Source: an uncultured Blastococcus sp. (lineage in GTDB: Bacteria; Actinomycetota; Actinomycetes; Mycobacteriales; Antricoccaceae). Taken from it: a stretch of DNA of 6,526 bases. The notes below the pieces were generated by a model that saw only the letters and a program-made list of their open reading frames with translations, was not told the DNA's origin and ran no database searches. Location of the stretch: contig CAMIGT010000081.1 of NCBI GenBank assembly GCA_946221975.1, positions 1 through 6,526 of the forward strand, in the 5' to 3' direction. This document shows positions 5,773-6,526 of this stretch, in pieces. Numbering within the stretch: the first letter of the stretch is position 1; the number at the start of each line of letters is the position of its first letter. The position numbers and the translations under genes are program-made.

Positions 5773-6526
5773 GGTGGCGCATCGTCGCGGTCGTTGTGGC
5801 GCTCGCGATCCTGCTCGCGATCCCGTTCTCGGTGGGCACCTATGCGGTGTCGACGTGGTCGACCGCACTCACCTTCGCCGTACTCGCCATGAGCGTCAAC
5901 CTGCTGACCGGCATCGCGGGGCTCCCCACCCTCGGCCAGGCCGCCTACTTCGGAGCGGGCGGGTACGCCGCCGCACTGGTCGCCCTCAACGTCAGCGAGC
6001 TCGGCCCCGTGCAGCTCGTGGCCGGCGGGCTCGTCGGAGCGGCGTTCGCGGCGGTCACCGGGCCGGCAGCGATCCGGGCCCGCGGCGTCGCATTCTTGAT
6101 GATCACGCTCGCGATCGGCGAGCTGGCCTATGTCGCCGCGGGCCAGCTGACCGGGATCACCCGCGGCACCGACGGCATCTCCGGCATCCCGGCCGTCGTA
6201 CCGCTCCCCGGAATGGCGCCGCTGACCAACAAGGGCATCCTCTACTACTACGTGCTGGCCGTCGTCGTACTCGTCTTCATCGGCATCGCCGTGCTGCTGC
6301 GCTCGCCGTTCGGCGCCTCGCTGCGGGGCCTGCGCGACAACGAGGACCGGCTGCGAGCCGTCGGCTACCGGACCACGGCGTACGCCTACGGCGCCTACGT
6401 GATCGCCGGCGGCATCGCCGGGATCGGCGGCTCACTGCTCGTGACGACCGAACGCTTCATCGCGCCGGGAGATCTGGGGTTCGACGTCGCCGCGCTCGCG
6501 CTGCTCGCGGTGATCCTGGGCGGGGT
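5769..6526 (+). CDS. livM: LivM-type permease subunit of the ABC importer (5' part)
   Basis: The first 252 residues of the second channel subunit are open to the window end; family members are usually 300-350 residues, so the last strand-helix part is missing. The start ATG overlaps the livH stop as ATGA (5769-5772), a sign of translational coupling. Family marks are NLLTGIAGLPTLGQAAYFGA (44-63), AIRARGVAFLMITLAIGEL (101-119), GITRGTDGISGIP (129-141), the coupling loop SPFGASLRGLRDNEDRLRAV (179-198) and the start of the conserved LAVILGG (246-252). Hydrophobic segments lie at about 4-24, 32-50, 58-74, 81-99, 107-124, 157-177 and 206-226. The ATPase genes (livG/livF type) would be expected after the window. 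The symbol indicates family only. Confidence 0.92.
   Translation, partial: MRWRIVAVVVALAILLAIPFSVGTYAVSTWSTALTFAVLAMSVNLLTGIAGLPTLGQAAYFGAGGYAAALVALNVSELGPVQLVAGGLVGAAFAAVTGPAAIRARGVAFLMITLAIGELAYVAAGQLTGITRGTDGISGIPAVVPLPGMAPLTNKGILYYYVLAVVVLVFIGIAVLLRSPFGASLRGLRDNEDRLRAVGYRTTAYAYGAYVIAGGIAGIGGSLLVTTERFIAPGDLGFDVAALALLAVILGG

Noticed and set aside
1..6526. Insertion sequences, CRISPR arrays, tRNA or rRNA genes
   Set aside because: I saw no transposase, no regularly spaced repeats and no tRNA- or rRNA-like segment on either strand.

Overview
This is a G+C-rich stretch (about two thirds G+C by eye) that reads as chromosomal DNA of an actinomycete. The signs are strong third-position G/C, GTG starts for two genes, a TTGACG/TAGGGT promoter and close similarity of the gene set to a mycobacterial/rhodococcal locus type. 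All supported genes are on the + strand. The genus cannot be named from this window.

Positions 1-2693 are one tightly packed operon for a bacterial microcompartment (BMC). It holds the 3' end of a hexameric shell protein (BMC-H), a tandem-domain shell protein (BMC-T), an APH-fold small-molecule kinase and a short-chain dehydrogenase/reductase. This combination, with a GntR regulator behind it, matches the RMM/aminoacetone-utilisation microcompartment known from Mycobacterium smegmatis and Rhodococcus. In the described pathway the SDR interconverts aminoacetone and 1-amino-2-propanol and the kinase phosphorylates the amino alcohol. A PLP-dependent phospho-lyase then releases propionaldehyde, and an aldehyde dehydrogenase oxidises it. 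The lyase, the aldehyde dehydrogenase and the pentameric vertex protein are not in this window and presumably lie upstream of position 1.

Positions 2736-3533 encode a HutC-type GntR/UTRA repressor, probably the last gene of the BMC operon. The 135-bp gap after it (3534-3668) is the only sizeable non-coding stretch. It contains a convincing housekeeping-type promoter with two candidate operators, one upstream of the -35 box and one straddling it.

Positions 3669-6526 begin a second transcription unit for an ABC importer of the branched-chain amino acid (HAAT) family: a lipoprotein binding protein, a LivH-type permease and the first 252 codons of a LivM-type permease, cut off by the window end. 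The ATPases would be expected just downstream. The inferred logic is that the regulator senses the amine substrate or a metabolite and controls both import (ABC system) and catabolism (BMC operon). The known RMM loci instead carry a single-polypeptide amino-acid permease, so the attached ABC importer is the most notable feature of this window.
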